DNA of 39,331 nucleotides. Source: Pseudomonadota bacterium (GTDB lineage: Bacteria; Pseudomonadota; Gammaproteobacteria; Burkholderiales; Rhodocyclaceae). The stretch lies in contig JAPLQT010000069.1 in NCBI GenBank assembly GCA_026399515.1, positions 1 to 39,331 of the forward strand. Direction: 5' to 3'. Position 1 is the stretch's first letter, and each line of letters opens with the position of its first letter. Both the position numbers and the translations under genes were made by a program. The notes below the pieces were generated by a model. It was not told the origin of the DNA. It ran no database searches and was given only the letters and a program-made list of their open reading frames with translations. Positions 1-9,983 of the stretch are shown here, in pieces.

Positions 1-84
1 GATGAAGGAGGCGGTGACGAGTGCCAGCAGCAACCAGTGAAACACCCGCGTCGGCAGATCCCAGAGCTTGATGCGGACCGTCAT
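1..84 (-). CDS. Cytochrome b561-like protein, N-terminus only (partial)
   Basis: Only the first 28 codons are inside the window; the gene continues beyond position 1. The visible peptide begins MTVRIKLWDLPTRVFHWLLL and runs into a hydrophobic stretch. The pattern 'WDLPTRVFHW' opens the first helix of the cytochrome b561 / Ni-Fe-hydrogenase b-type cytochrome family, where the His is a haem ligand; these are inner-membrane electron carriers. The gene starts 6 bp after the secF stop, so it is probably read from the same operon, though functionally unrelated to Sec. The family call rests on a short motif and cannot distinguish subfamilies. Confidence 0.7.
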   Translation of the reverse strand, partial: MTVRIKLWDLPTRVFHWLLLALVTASFI

Positions 85-89
85 GGGCT

Positions 90-1025
90 CTAAACGACAG
101 CTTCCTCTTTTTCCTTCTTCGGCTTGATGAAATGCTCGCGCGAGACGCCGAGCCACATCACCAGCGGGCTGGCGACCAGCACCGAGGAGTAGATGCCGAA
201 GCAGATGCCGATGGTCAGCGCCAGTGCGAAATAATGCAGCGCCGCGCCGCCGAAGATCAGCATCGAGGTGACCATCAGCTGGGTGCAACCGTGGGTGATG
301 ATGGTGCGCGAGATGGTGCTGGTGATGGCGTGATTGAGTACCTGCGGCGTGGTCAGGCCGCGCTTCTTCTTGAAGGTTTCGCGGACCCGGTCGAACACCA
401 CCACCGACTCGTTCACCGAATAGCCGAGCACCGCCAGCACCGCCGCCAGCACCGGCAGCGAGAACTCCCATTGGAAGAAGGCGAAGAAGCCGAGGATGAT
501 CACCACGTCGTGCAGGTTGGCGATGATGGCGGAGACGGCGAAGCGCCATTCGAAGCGGATCGCCAGGTAGATGACGATGCCGATGACCACCAGCAACAGC
601 GCCATGGCGCCGTCCGAGGCGAGTTCCTTGCCGACCTGCGGGCCGACGAATTCGTTGCGCTTGAGGTGCGGCTCATTCGCGCTGTCAACGGCTCTAAGCG
701 AAGCCATCACCTGATCGCTGACTTTGGCGGTGTCGCTGTCCTTGGCCAGCGGCACGCGGATCAGCAGGTCGCGCGAGCTGCCGAAATTCTGCACCTGCGG
801 GTCGGCGAAGCCGTCCTGGATCATCCGGTTGCGGATTTTCTCCACGTCAGGCGCCTCGGTGTAGGCGACTTCCAGCAGTGTGCCGCCGGTGAACTCGATG
901 GACAGATGCAGGCCCTTGGTAACCAGGAACACCACGGCCAGGATGAAGGTGATCAACGAAATGATGTTGAACACCAGCGCATGGCGCATGAAGGGGATGT
1001 CTTTCTTGATGCGGAAGAATTCCAT
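90..1025 (-). CDS. secF: Protein translocase subunit SecF
   Basis: SecF, 311 aa, the usual length. It is an inner-membrane RND-type subunit that pairs with SecD and uses the proton gradient to help pull exported proteins through SecYEG. Visible marks are an N-terminal helix (about residues 15-37), the periplasmic-start motif IEFTGGTLLEV, and the conserved 'LGYSVNESVVVFDRVRE' segment between membrane helices, followed by more helices to a lysine-rich tail. The ATG is preceded by an AGGAAG ribosome site. It lies downstream of secD but separated by 176 bp, longer than the tight spacing elsewhere in this operon. Confidence 0.97.
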   Translation of the reverse strand: MEFFRIKKDIPFMRHALVFNIISLITFILAVVFLVTKGLHLSIEFTGGTLLEVAYTEAPDVEKIRNRMIQDGFADPQVQNFGSSRDLLIRVPLAKDSDTAKVSDQVMASLRAVDSANEPHLKRNEFVGPQVGKELASDGAMALLLVVIGIVIYLAIRFEWRFAVSAIIANLHDVVIILGFFAFFQWEFSLPVLAAVLAVLGYSVNESVVVFDRVRETFKKKRGLTTPQVLNHAITSTISRTIITHGCTQLMVTSMLIFGGAALHYFALALTIGICFGIYSSVLVASPLVMWLGVSREHFIKPKKEKEEAVV

Positions 1026-1102
1026 GGGGTGCTTCCTAGTTAGCGTAATGGAACACAGTTACGAAGCGCCCCGTAACCCACGAGCGCAGCGAGCGATCCG
1101 TA

Positions 1103-1122
1103 ACCCCCGCCCGGGCGGGGGT
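1103..1122. repeat. 20-bp perfect GC palindrome between secD and secF
   Basis: A perfect palindrome of C and G runs (core CCCGCCCGGGCGGG) sits in the 176-bp secD-secF gap, next to GTAACCC/GTAACCCCC near-repeats. It could form a very stable hairpin in the secD-secF message and reduce or process the transcript between the two genes. There is no T-run, so a simple intrinsic terminator is not supported. Confidence 0.6.
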
Positions 1123-1201
1123 CGGGGGTGGGAGCGTAAATCTCCTGCCTTTGAACAATTTCATGGTACGGAGGTGGTCGGACGACCATGCGCGGTAGCC
1201 A

Positions 1202-3091
1202 TTATTTGGTGGCGACGCCGGGTATCCACACCTGGCCGATCGACAGCTTGTCGACCTTGCGGCGCGAACCGTAGATCACGTTGATGAGCGCCCGCGACAC
1301 CACCACCGAACTGAAGATCGAGGTCAGGATGCCCAGCACATGCACCACGGCGAAACCGCGTATCGGGCCGGAGCCGAAGATCAACAAGGCGACGCCGGCG
1401 ATCAGGGTGGTGACGTTGGAATCCAGGATGGTGGCCCAGGCGCGCTCGTAACCGGCGCGGATGGCCGCCTGCGGCGACTCGCCGTTACGCAGTTCCTCGC
1501 GGATGCGCTCGTTGATCAGCACGTTGGAGTCGATCGCCATGCCCAGCGTCAGGGCGATGGCGGCGATGCCCGGCAGGGTCAGGGTCGCCTGCAGCATGGA
1601 GAGCAGGGCGAACAGCAGCATGACGTTGGAGGCCAGCGCCAGCACCGAGACGAAACCGAACAGCAGGTAGTAGAGGCTCATGAAGGCGGCGATGGCGATG
1701 AAGCCGCCCACCGTCGAGTGGAAGCCCTTCTGGATGTTGTCGGCGCCCAGCGAGGGACCGATGGTGCGCTCCTCGATGATGTCCATCGGCGCGGCCAGCG
1801 AACCGGCGCGCAGCAGCAGGGCCACGTCATTGGCTTCGACCGTGGTCATGCGCCCGGATATCTGCACGCGTCCGCCGCCGATCTCGCTGCGGATCACCGG
1901 CGCGGTGACGACTTCGCCCTTGCCTTTTTCGATCAGCACGATGGCCATGCGCTTGCCGACGTTGTCGCGCGTGAGTTCCTTGAAGATGCGGGCGCCGGCG
2001 GAGTCGAGCGTCAGATGCACCGCCGGTTCGTGGGTCTGGTTGTCGAAGCCGGGCTGCGCGTCGGTGAGGCGTTCGCCGGTCAGGACGACCTGTTTCCGCA
2101 GCAGCAGCGGACGTCCGCCGCGCTCGGTGTAATACTCGGTGCCGAGCGGCGGCTGTCCCTTGGAGGCCTGGTCCATCACGGCCGGATTGGCGCTGTTCTC
2201 GTCGTCCACCATGCGCACTTCCAGCGTCGCCGTGCGGCCCAGGATGTCCTTGGCCTTGGCGGTATCCTGAACGCCGGGCAGTTGCACCACGATGCGGTCC
2301 GCGCCCTGTTGCTGGATCACCGGCTCGGCCACGCCGAGTTCGTTGATGCGGTTGTGCAGGGTGGTGATGTTCTGCTTCAGGGCGTATTCCTGGATGCGTT
2401 TTTCCGCCTGCAACTTGAGCGTGCCGACCAGCTTGAAAGGCGCGTCCGGCGTACCGGGGTCTTGTGCGTCGACCAGTTGCAGGTCGGGCTGGGCGTCGGC
2501 GATGACGCTGCGTGCCTTGTCGCGGGTATCGGCTTCGCGGAACTTGATGACCAGGTTCATACCTTCGCGGCCGATGCCGGCATGGCGCAGGCTCTTGTCG
2601 CGCAGCAAGCTGCGCAGGTCGGCGCCGGTCGAGTCGAGCCGCTTGGTCAGCGCGCCTTTCATATCCACCTGCAACAGGAAGTGCACCCCGCCGCGCAGGT
2701 CGAGGCCGAGGTACATCGGCAGCGCGTGCATGCTGGTCAACCACTGAGGCGAGCTGGAGAGCAGGTTCAGGGCCACGCTGTACGACGCTTCGGTGGCGTC
2801 GGGATTGAGCGCCTTCTCGATGGCGTCCTTGGCCTTCAACTGGCTGTCGCCATCGCTGAGGCGCACGCGGATGCTGTTGGGGTCGGAAAATATCCCGTCA
2901 TGGACGATGCCTGCGGCCTTCAGCGTGTCTTCGACTCGTCCCTGCAAGAGCCTGTCGACCTTGATGGTCGCCTTGACGCTGGAGATCTGTACCGCCGGTG
3001 CTTCGCCGAAGAAATTCGGCAGGGTGTAGAACAGGCCCAGCGCCAGCGCGACGACGACCAGGATGTTTTTCCAGAGGGGATAGCGGTTCAT
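1202..3091 (-). CDS. secD: Protein translocase subunit SecD
   Basis: SecD, 629 aa, typical for proteobacteria. It works with SecF and YajC at the inner membrane to complete Sec-dependent export. Residues about 7-27 form the first membrane helix; then comes the 'LGLDLRGGVHFLLQVDM' motif (DLRGG is a family signature), a large periplasmic region with the P1 head, and a C-terminal block of membrane helices carrying 'GMAIDSNVLINERIREE', the conserved charged segment involved in proton movement. The start codon lies 1 bp after the yajC stop, so translation is probably coupled. No defect is seen. Confidence 0.97.
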   Translation of the reverse strand: MNRYPLWKNILVVVALALGLFYTLPNFFGEAPAVQISSVKATIKVDRLLQGRVEDTLKAAGIVHDGIFSDPNSIRVRLSDGDSQLKAKDAIEKALNPDATEASYSVALNLLSSSPQWLTSMHALPMYLGLDLRGGVHFLLQVDMKGALTKRLDSTGADLRSLLRDKSLRHAGIGREGMNLVIKFREADTRDKARSVIADAQPDLQLVDAQDPGTPDAPFKLVGTLKLQAEKRIQEYALKQNITTLHNRINELGVAEPVIQQQGADRIVVQLPGVQDTAKAKDILGRTATLEVRMVDDENSANPAVMDQASKGQPPLGTEYYTERGGRPLLLRKQVVLTGERLTDAQPGFDNQTHEPAVHLTLDSAGARIFKELTRDNVGKRMAIVLIEKGKGEVVTAPVIRSEIGGGRVQISGRMTTVEANDVALLLRAGSLAAPMDIIEERTIGPSLGADNIQKGFHSTVGGFIAIAAFMSLYYLLFGFVSVLALASNVMLLFALLSMLQATLTLPGIAAIALTLGMAIDSNVLINERIREELRNGESPQAAIRAGYERAWATILDSNVTTLIAGVALLIFGSGPIRGFAVVHVLGILTSIFSSVVVSRALINVIYGSRRKVDKLSIGQVWIPGVATK

Positions 3092-3092
3092 C

Positions 3093-3437
3093 TCAAAGAG
3101 TCTTCAACGTGCCCTTGGGCAGGATGGTGCCGACCGCCTGCTTCTGCACGATGATTTCCACCGGGCTGTCCTTGATGGTGCTCACTTCTATGGTCAGGAA
3201 ATTCTCGCCGACCTTGGTGATCCGCCCGGCCATGCCGCCCTGGGTCAGCACTTCGTCGCCTTTGGCGAGCGCCTCGACCATGGCTTTCTGTTCCTTGGCT
3301 TTCTTCATTTGCGGCCGGATCATCAGGAACCACAGCACCACAAACATCAGGATGATAGGCAGCAAGCCAGTCAGGCCACCCAGCGGGTCTGCGGCGGCAC
3401 CGCCGGCGGCTTGGGCGTAAGCATTCGAAATCAGCAC
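3093..3437 (-). CDS. yajC: Sec translocon accessory protein YajC
   Basis: YajC, 114 aa, a single-pass inner-membrane protein of the SecDF-YajC complex. The helix 'LLPIILMFVVLWFLMIRPQMKK' with its positively charged cytoplasmic end is the family signature, followed by the small soluble domain (GDEVLTQGGMAGRITKVGENF). The start is GTG, with a GGGAG ribosome site six bases upstream; no closer ATG fits. Between tgt and secD, as in many proteobacteria. Confidence 0.95.
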   Translation of the reverse strand: MLISNAYAQAAGGAAADPLGGLTGLLPIILMFVVLWFLMIRPQMKKAKEQKAMVEALAKGDEVLTQGGMAGRITKVGENFLTIEVSTIKDSPVEIIVQKQAVGTILPKGTLKTL

Positions 3438-3477
3438 GTTGGGCTCCCAATAAGGTCAAGTCAAGCGGACCATTATA

Positions 3478-5645
<2,168 letters not shown>

Positions 5646-5646
5646 T

Positions 5647-5680
5647 GGAGCGGTACGGAGCGATGTGGAGCGATTGGGAG
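5647..5680. repeat. 10-bp tandem repeat in the queA leader
   Basis: Three full units of GGAGCGRTNN (plus strand) at 5647, 5657 and 5667, plus a partial fourth GGAG. On the transcribed (minus) strand this puts CGCTCC every ten bases just before the queA ATG, where a ribosome-binding site is normally expected. Confidence 0.75.
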
Positions 5681-5799
5681 TTGTAGCGGAACGGCGAATC
5701 GCGGATAATGCGCGTTCCATGCAACATGCGCGGCCGCCATTCTAAGCGAGTCGAGGCGCAAAGTGCCGATCCAAGTGGCCGGTATTGCATGGACCCCTT

Positions 5800-5884
5800 G
5801 CCCGGGTGGCGGAATTGGTAGACGCGACGGTCTCAAACACCGTTGCCGCAAGGCGTGCCGGTTCGATTCCGGCTCCGGGCACCA
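5800..5884 (+). tRNA. tRNA-Leu (anticodon CAA)
   Basis: An 85-base tRNA with a genomically encoded CCA end. The acceptor stem pairs GCCCGGG with TCCGGGC (one G-U), the anticodon stem ACGGT/ACCGT encloses loop CTCAAAC with anticodon CAA (reads UUG), there is a long variable arm as expected for leucine tRNA, and the T arm has the loop TTCGATT. Divergent from queA. Its 3' end is partly repeated about 2.1 kb downstream. Confidence 0.97.
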
Positions 5885-5935
5885 TCAAGTAGTCCAAAGC
5901 AGTCCGAAGTAGAGCAACTAGCCCGCGATGAAGTG
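5869..5935 (+). repeat. Left copy (attL-like) of a tRNA-end direct repeat
   Basis: Starts inside the tRNA-Leu T arm/acceptor (CCGGCTCCG), continues through ACCATCAAGTAG and AGTCCGAAGTAG to AGCCCGC-GATGAAGTGC. The same order of blocks recurs at 7975-8044. The copy here has a degenerate version of the AGCCCGC/GCGGGCT hairpin. Interpreted as one end of an integrated element; inference. Confidence 0.6.
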
Positions 5936-6036
5936 CAGGACGTGATCACCAGATCCAACGACCACATTCCGCGCGCACCGCGCCTTGATGTTCAACGCGT
6001 TCAACTGCGCCATCATCCTAGACCTCAACGCCCGAA

Positions 6037-6558
6037 TCAATCTTTAGCGGTAATGATCGGTACCAAATTGATATAGTACAGTTGTGCTGTCCCAGTTCCA
6101 CCAGTCTGTATCATTGCGGCGCATTGCCCTTCGGTAGTCATAACATTGACGACGCATGACAAGCTTAGACCCTTCATCGGATTACTGATTGTAAAATTCA
6201 ACTGTGGTGTTGCATCGATATAGCCAGCTCCGCTGAGAGTAAAGTTTCCATCCTTTCCGCAGTTTGTAACCCCATACACCGCGACGTTGGGATTGATATT
6301 CGTGGATGGGTTTCGCGCAAATACTCCGGTTATGTCGGCGGAAAAGACGCAACTGGCCGATTGGGGAGGGACACCAGGAATGGGGGGAAGATTGCCTGAT
6401 GTTACAAGCATACTTGGGAGCGTGCTTCCAGTTTGGGCCGTAAATGACCACGCCAAGCTGCTAATCGACGATGGAGGCCCAATTGTGTATCCAGCAACAG
6501 CACTAACGCTAAATGTTAACAACAAGGCATATGACAGGGACCGCATGGTATTCGCCAT
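6037..6558 (-). CDS. Secreted/exported protein of unknown function
   Basis: 173 aa from the ATG at 6558, chosen because TTAGGAG lies six bases upstream; the frame is open for 33 codons further but those look non-coding. MANTMRSLSYALLLTFSVSAVAGYT is a typical signal peptide (cleavage probably after SAVA). The mature part is rich in Ser, Thr, Pro, Gly and Asn, contains four Cys (SASCVF, TNCGKD, LSCVV, GQCAAM) that could form two disulfides, and looks beta-rich. I do not recognise a family. It is more AT-rich than the surrounding genes, and lies inside the tRNA-linked segment, consistent with horizontal origin. Confidence 0.6.
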   Translation of the reverse strand: MANTMRSLSYALLLTFSVSAVAGYTIGPPSSISSLAWSFTAQTGSTLPSMLVTSGNLPPIPGVPPQSASCVFSADITGVFARNPSTNINPNVAVYGVTNCGKDGNFTLSGAGYIDATPQLNFTISNPMKGLSLSCVVNVMTTEGQCAAMIQTGGTGTAQLYYINLVPIITAKD

Positions 6559-6951
6559 TCCAACTCCTAATTCGGCCCTCGTAGGCGACCGGAAAGTAAT
6601 CGCTGTTGATTGGTGTGTGTCGCAAGTACGCTCGGGATGATTCCTCAACCCTGCCACATATAAGCGGTCGCAAACCCTGCTCGTAACCTATGCAAAATGC
6701 ATTCTCAGAATACGCCACATGCCAGTTCTGGTCAATGCAAAGCCCTATCCAGCTATGTACCTACTCGTATCCCGATGATATTGACTCTTGAGACGCTGTA
6801 GGCACGCGCCAACGCGCTTACAGATTCACCGCAAGACCGGGTGCCTATACCGTCGACACGAGAAGCCCCCGCTACCGAGTCCGTGCTGGATGTTTCCGGA
6901 ACCGGCTGGCACAATTGACGCGGATCGATTCCGGGCAAAAATTCACACGTT
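6559..6951. other. Gene-free stretch inside the tRNA-linked segment
   Basis: No convincing gene was found. Both neighbouring genes point away from it, so it should hold their promoters; I could not pick a clear -35/-10 pair. Confidence 0.5.
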
Positions 6952-7800
6952 ATGCAAATAGCAGGGAATCTTGGAATTACTCGCTTGTACAAGTACCGTT
7001 CAATAGCGGCAGAGCTACGTGAGCACACGTATCGAATCTTCACCCACAATGAATTGATGTTCTCATCGCCTAGCGCATTTAATGATCCATTTGAAGCAAA
7101 ACCGCAAGTTAGATTCGCCGGGACTAGAAACAGAATTCACCGATATATCGAATGGCTCGTCCGAAGGCACAAATGGAACGGATCACCGGCGGAAAGGTTG
7201 ATTAGGAACCGGGAACTGGAAAGCGTGTTCAAGAGTAATCCCAAAGCCGAATTCGAGAGGACGTTATGGGAACTGCTGAACGATTATGGGGTACTGTCAT
7301 TGTCGGAAGATGCGCTGCACCCACTGATGTGGTCTCACTACGCCGACTCACATCGAGGAATCTGCATTGAGTTCGACGCGGCTCAGCATTTTTTTCAGTA
7401 TGCCCGTAAGGTCAATTACGAACTAGATTACCCGTCGATAGATCCGATGAGTCACTTACCTGAAGAGGTCAACGAAATTGCAATCCTCACTAAAGCCGAC
7501 TTTTGGAAGTACGAAAAGGAGTGGCGAGTAATTTTTCCAAAAATGACGGATCAGGAAAAGAAGGAAGGAATTGCAAAGACAAATAACCCGCTTGGGAAAC
7601 ACCTTTATGGATTGCACAACGGCCCAGGCATCTATACGTTTCCACCCGATGCAATCAGCGCAGTAATCCTAGGCGCGAAGGTTTCCGTAAGGGATGCAGA
7701 GGAACTTATCGCCCTTCTAAAGAACATTCGACCGGACATTTACATCGAAAGGGCAGCTCTCCATCCATCTGCCTTCAAACTTGAACGCACGGCGATATAG
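6952..7800 (+). CDS. DUF2971 domain protein
   Basis: 282 aa. The DUF2971 signatures are visible in order: 'LYKYRS' near residue 12, 'LMFSSPSAFNDPFEAKP' at about 35-51, 'LMWSHYADSHRGICIEFD' at about 125-142, and 'ADFWKYEKEWRVIF' at about 183-196. The function of the family is not established; members are often found in accessory regions of bacterial genomes. The start is the first ATG that keeps all motifs; no strong ribosome site precedes it. It lies in the AT-richer segment between the tRNA-Leu and the right-hand repeat, supporting acquisition with that segment. Confidence 0.85.
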   Translation: MQIAGNLGITRLYKYRSIAAELREHTYRIFTHNELMFSSPSAFNDPFEAKPQVRFAGTRNRIHRYIEWLVRRHKWNGSPAERLIRNRELESVFKSNPKAEFERTLWELLNDYGVLSLSEDALHPLMWSHYADSHRGICIEFDAAQHFFQYARKVNYELDYPSIDPMSHLPEEVNEIAILTKADFWKYEKEWRVIFPKMTDQEKKEGIAKTNNPLGKHLYGLHNGPGIYTFPPDAISAVILGAKVSVRDAEELIALLKNIRPDIYIERAALHPSAFKLERTAI

Positions 7801-7974
7801 CATTATCCGGTTGATATCTTCCGGTAAATTTCTTACGGGCAAAAACCCCCTTTGCCAGTTACGAGATGAGGCAGGAAGGTCCGATACCTTCGATATGGAT
7901 GAAGAGCATCTCTCGCTATGTTTACCGTAGCAGCAGCGCCATGATAGCGATGGCTACCGTGCCATCATGCGGTG

Positions 7975-8044
7975 CCGGCTCCGACCATCAAGTAGTTCAA
8001 TGAAGTCCGAAGTAGGTCCACGAGCCCGCTGTGAAGTGCGGGCT
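7975..8044 (+). repeat. Right copy (attR-like) of the tRNA-end direct repeat, with hairpin
   Basis: Contains CCGGCTCCG from the tRNA 3' end (missing the following GGC), then ACCATCAAGTAG, GAAGTCCGAAGTAG and GAGCCCGC-TGTGAAGTGCGGGCT. After the ACCATCAAGTAG core about 42 of 54 positions match the left copy by eye. AGCCCGC (8023-8029) pairs with GCGGGCT (8038-8044), a hairpin which may be the original terminator of the tRNA gene. Confidence 0.6.
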
Positions 8045-8118
8045 GTGACGGGCTGCGGGCGTTATTCATTCCCCGGCGAACTCTTCAGCATGCGAATGCT
8101 TCCCGCTGGTATTGGTCC

Positions 8119-8146
8119 TTGAAGGCATACGTTAGCCGCGTATAAT
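8119..8146 (+). promoter_or_regulatory. Sigma-70 promoter of the antitoxin-like gene
   Basis: TTGAAG (8119-8124) and a perfect TATAAT (8141-8146) with a 16-bp spacer, about 80 bp before the antitoxin ATG. Confidence 0.55.
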
Positions 8147-8226
8147 TTCGCCATAAATTTCGAGTTCATCGAGTTCCGATTCGATCCCCGTTCATGTGCG
8201 CAAGGCGATCAAGGGGGAAATGGAAA

Positions 8227-8643
8227 ATGCCCAAAATGACTGATAAAGCCCTGTTGGCGCGGGATGCAAAGCGCGACATCGGCGCGGAACTGCTGCAATC
8301 CGTACGCGATCTGAAAGCCGGCCGCTGGAGGCGCAAGACCACGATAGCGACGTTGCCCGATGGCGGCGTGCGGCGACGAATCGAATTGCCCGGCGGCAAG
8401 GTGCAACTGGATGAGGTATTGACCGGTGTGCGATGGGCGTTGCTGTTTGCACGATCCCATTCGAAATTGTCGCAAGCGAATTTTGCCGCGGCCCTCGGTG
8501 TTTCCAAACGCACCCTGGAGAACTGGGAGCAGGGGCGAGCGAAACCGACCTGGCCTGCCAAGGTGTTGTTGAATCTGGTCGCCAGGTACCCGGACACGGT
8601 GAAGCGGCTGGCGAAAATTCAGCCAGAAGAGCACGCGGCCTGA
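8227..8643 (+). CDS. HigA/NadS-type helix-turn-helix antitoxin-like regulator
   Basis: 138 aa from the ATG at 8227 (MPKMTDKALLARD); the ribosome site is GGGGGAAATGGAAA. 'DIGAELLQSVRDLKAG' at the N-terminus and the HTH 'LSQANFAAALGVSKRTLENWEQGRAKP' are typical of XRE-family antitoxins of RelE/HigB-type systems, which repress their own operon. The usual toxin gene would be directly upstream, but only about 80 bp lies between the promoter and this ATG and no toxin frame is present; none follows either. It is therefore an orphan, possibly left after loss of the toxin or recruited as a regulator. Confidence 0.8.
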   Translation: MPKMTDKALLARDAKRDIGAELLQSVRDLKAGRWRRKTTIATLPDGGVRRRIELPGGKVQLDEVLTGVRWALLFARSHSKLSQANFAAALGVSKRTLENWEQGRAKPTWPAKVLLNLVARYPDTVKRLAKIQPEEHAA

Positions 8644-8720
8644 CGGAGATCTTTCTCTATCCGGTGTGCTCAAGCCTAGTACATAATCATCGAGAACATG
8701 ATGGATCAAACCACTACCTC

Positions 8721-8781
8721 GTCATTCCGGCGCAAGCCGGAATCCAGTACGTTTCTGGATCCCGGCTTGCGCCGGAATGAC
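8721..8781. repeat. Dispersed inverted repeat (GTCATTCCGGCG...CGCCGGAATGAC)
   Basis: Two 27-base arms (8721-8747 and 8755-8781) are inverted copies with a single mismatch, separated by 7 bases. This is the well-known kind of extragenic palindrome found at many sites in proteobacterial genomes (its translation gives 'VIPAQAGIQ'). It could act as a transcript-end hairpin for the upstream gene. Confidence 0.85.
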
Positions 8782-8932
8782 GCATTTACCCATCAATTTA
8801 CGCATGACTGACCACTAGCTTGGCTGAGCAATAACGAAACAGTCAACGGTGTCCGCCGCTACCATCGAATTTCCAACTCAGGACAACCGAGCGGCAGTGC
8901 GTAATTCGGTTTGCCAGAGTCGAGTCAAATAC

Positions 8933-8961
8933 TTGACTTAGCCCCTCAACTAATCTAGTTT
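8933..8961 (+). promoter_or_regulatory. Candidate promoter for bacteriohemerythrin
   Basis: TTGACT at 8933-8938 and TAGTTT at 8956-8961 with a 17-bp spacer. The -35 is good and the -10 weak. Confidence 0.3.
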
Positions 8962-9032
8962 GTCGGCAAAGGCCTTGGTTGATTGGCGCTCGGCGCCAAG
9001 GTGTTGCAAGAAACACCCGGGAGGGATACGGC

Positions 9033-9473
9033 ATGTCGGATCAGAACTCGAAACAGATTTTGTGGCGCGAGGAGTTCTCGATCGGGGTCCCCAGTATCGA
9101 CGACCAGCACAAGCGATTGCTTGCCTTGTTGAACCAGTTGAATTCGTTCGATCACGACCAGGCGATCGGTGATCCTCAGGCCAGCCCGCTGATGGAAATG
9201 CTGGAAAATCTCAATGAATATGCAGCCCATCATTTTCTGAACGAGGAAGCGTTGATGCGCGAACATCTTGCGCCCGACGAGAAGACGGTCAACCATATCG
9301 TTGCCCACCGTTCCTACTGGACGATCATTTTGACATTGAAGAATCGCCTGCTGAAAGGCGATGCGAAAGTGAATCGCGATTTGGTCGAGTATTTGAACGG
9401 TTGGTGGATCAACCATATCCTCATGACCGACCAGGAAATGGGACGGGAACTCAGCCGGCGGGGAGTGGAGTAA
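9033..9473 (+). CDS. Bacteriohemerythrin
   Basis: 146 aa, the usual size of single-domain bacterial hemerythrins, which bind O2 at a non-haem di-iron centre and serve as oxygen carriers, stores or sensors. The start MSDQNSK has a GGGAGGG ribosome site. Visible metal-binding pattern: 'GVPSIDDQHKRLL' (His26), 'YAAHHFLNEE' (His/Glu ligands), 'HIVAHRSYW', and the C-terminal 'WWINHILMTDQEM' (H-x4-D). All expected ligand positions appear filled. Followed at 64 bp by signalling genes on the same strand, so a sensory role is possible but not shown. Confidence 0.93.
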   Translation: MSDQNSKQILWREEFSIGVPSIDDQHKRLLALLNQLNSFDHDQAIGDPQASPLMEMLENLNEYAAHHFLNEEALMREHLAPDEKTVNHIVAHRSYWTIILTLKNRLLKGDAKVNRDLVEYLNGWWINHILMTDQEMGRELSRRGVE

Positions 9474-9536
9474 GCTGACGAGTATTGGTATCGCCGCCGG
9501 ATAGCGTCTGGCGGTAGTCTTCATATCGAGGTAAGC

Positions 9537-9983
9537 ATGTCCGTTCAAGATGGCCGTCGGAGTGAATTAGACACGGAAGCGGAATCACTCGACGGCGAAA
9601 CTACATCCGCACCATCGACGCCGGAGCCACCGGAGCCGCCGCCGGTCGCTACGTCCGCTCCGCGCGGCTATAGCTGGCGGGCGACGATGGATCTGGAGCC
9701 GGGGATGGTCATCGCCAGACCGGTGGTCGGACACGCCGGCAGCCGCGCGACCATGCACCTGGCGATCGGATCGGTGATCACCGCCGACACGCTGGCCCAA
9801 CTGGTGAATAAGGGCGTGGAGTGCGTCGCGATCCTGGATGATCACCCGCCGAATCCGGAAGACTATGCCGGCATCGTCCTGCGGTATGAGGCGAGGTTGC
9901 GCGAAATCTTCGAACCCGAACCCGATGAAACCTGTCGTCCCCTGTTTGACGCGCTCATCAAGAACGGACCTCTCGAATGCTAG
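9537..9983 (+). CDS. Small protein with HD-GYP/PilZ-associated type domain
   Basis: 148 aa with a GAGGT ribosome site. Residues 1-45 are acidic and Pro/Ser-rich (EPPEPPPVA), probably disordered. Residues about 48-100, 'MDLEPGMVIARPVVGHAGSRATMHLAIGSVITADTLAQLVNKGVECVAI', match the pattern L-x-PGM-x-x-A-x-x-V ... G-x-x-I-T ... L-x-x-x-G-V that accompanies HD-GYP, HDOD and response-regulator proteins. No catalytic residues are visible. It overlaps the HDOD gene by 7 bp, so the two are co-translated and probably act together. Confidence 0.65.
   Translation: MSVQDGRRSELDTEAESLDGETTSAPSTPEPPEPPPVATSAPRGYSWRATMDLEPGMVIARPVVGHAGSRATMHLAIGSVITADTLAQLVNKGVECVAILDDHPPNPEDYAGIVLRYEARLREIFEPEPDETCRPLFDALIKNGPLEC

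Larger units (their letters stand above)
7801..8226. other. Gene-free stretch with right-hand repeat and a promoter
   Basis: No convincing coding sequence. It contains the right-hand tRNA-end repeat (7975-8044) and the promoter of the antitoxin-like gene (8119-8146). Confidence 0.5.
8644..9032. other. Intergenic stretch with a dispersed palindromic repeat
   Basis: No gene seen. It holds the inverted repeat at 8721-8781 and a candidate promoter for the hemerythrin gene at 8933-8961. Confidence 0.5.

Noticed and set aside
5843-6076. Small ORF overlapping the tRNA-Leu 3' end
   Set aside because: It begins inside the tRNA and has no ribosome site. Another frame near 5960-6045 (ending LDLNARINL) looks mildly protein-like and might be a gene remnant, but is too short to assign.
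8721-8781. CRISPR-like or transposon-end structure
   Set aside because: There is only one palindromic pair with no spacers or transposase; it fits a common dispersed extragenic palindrome.
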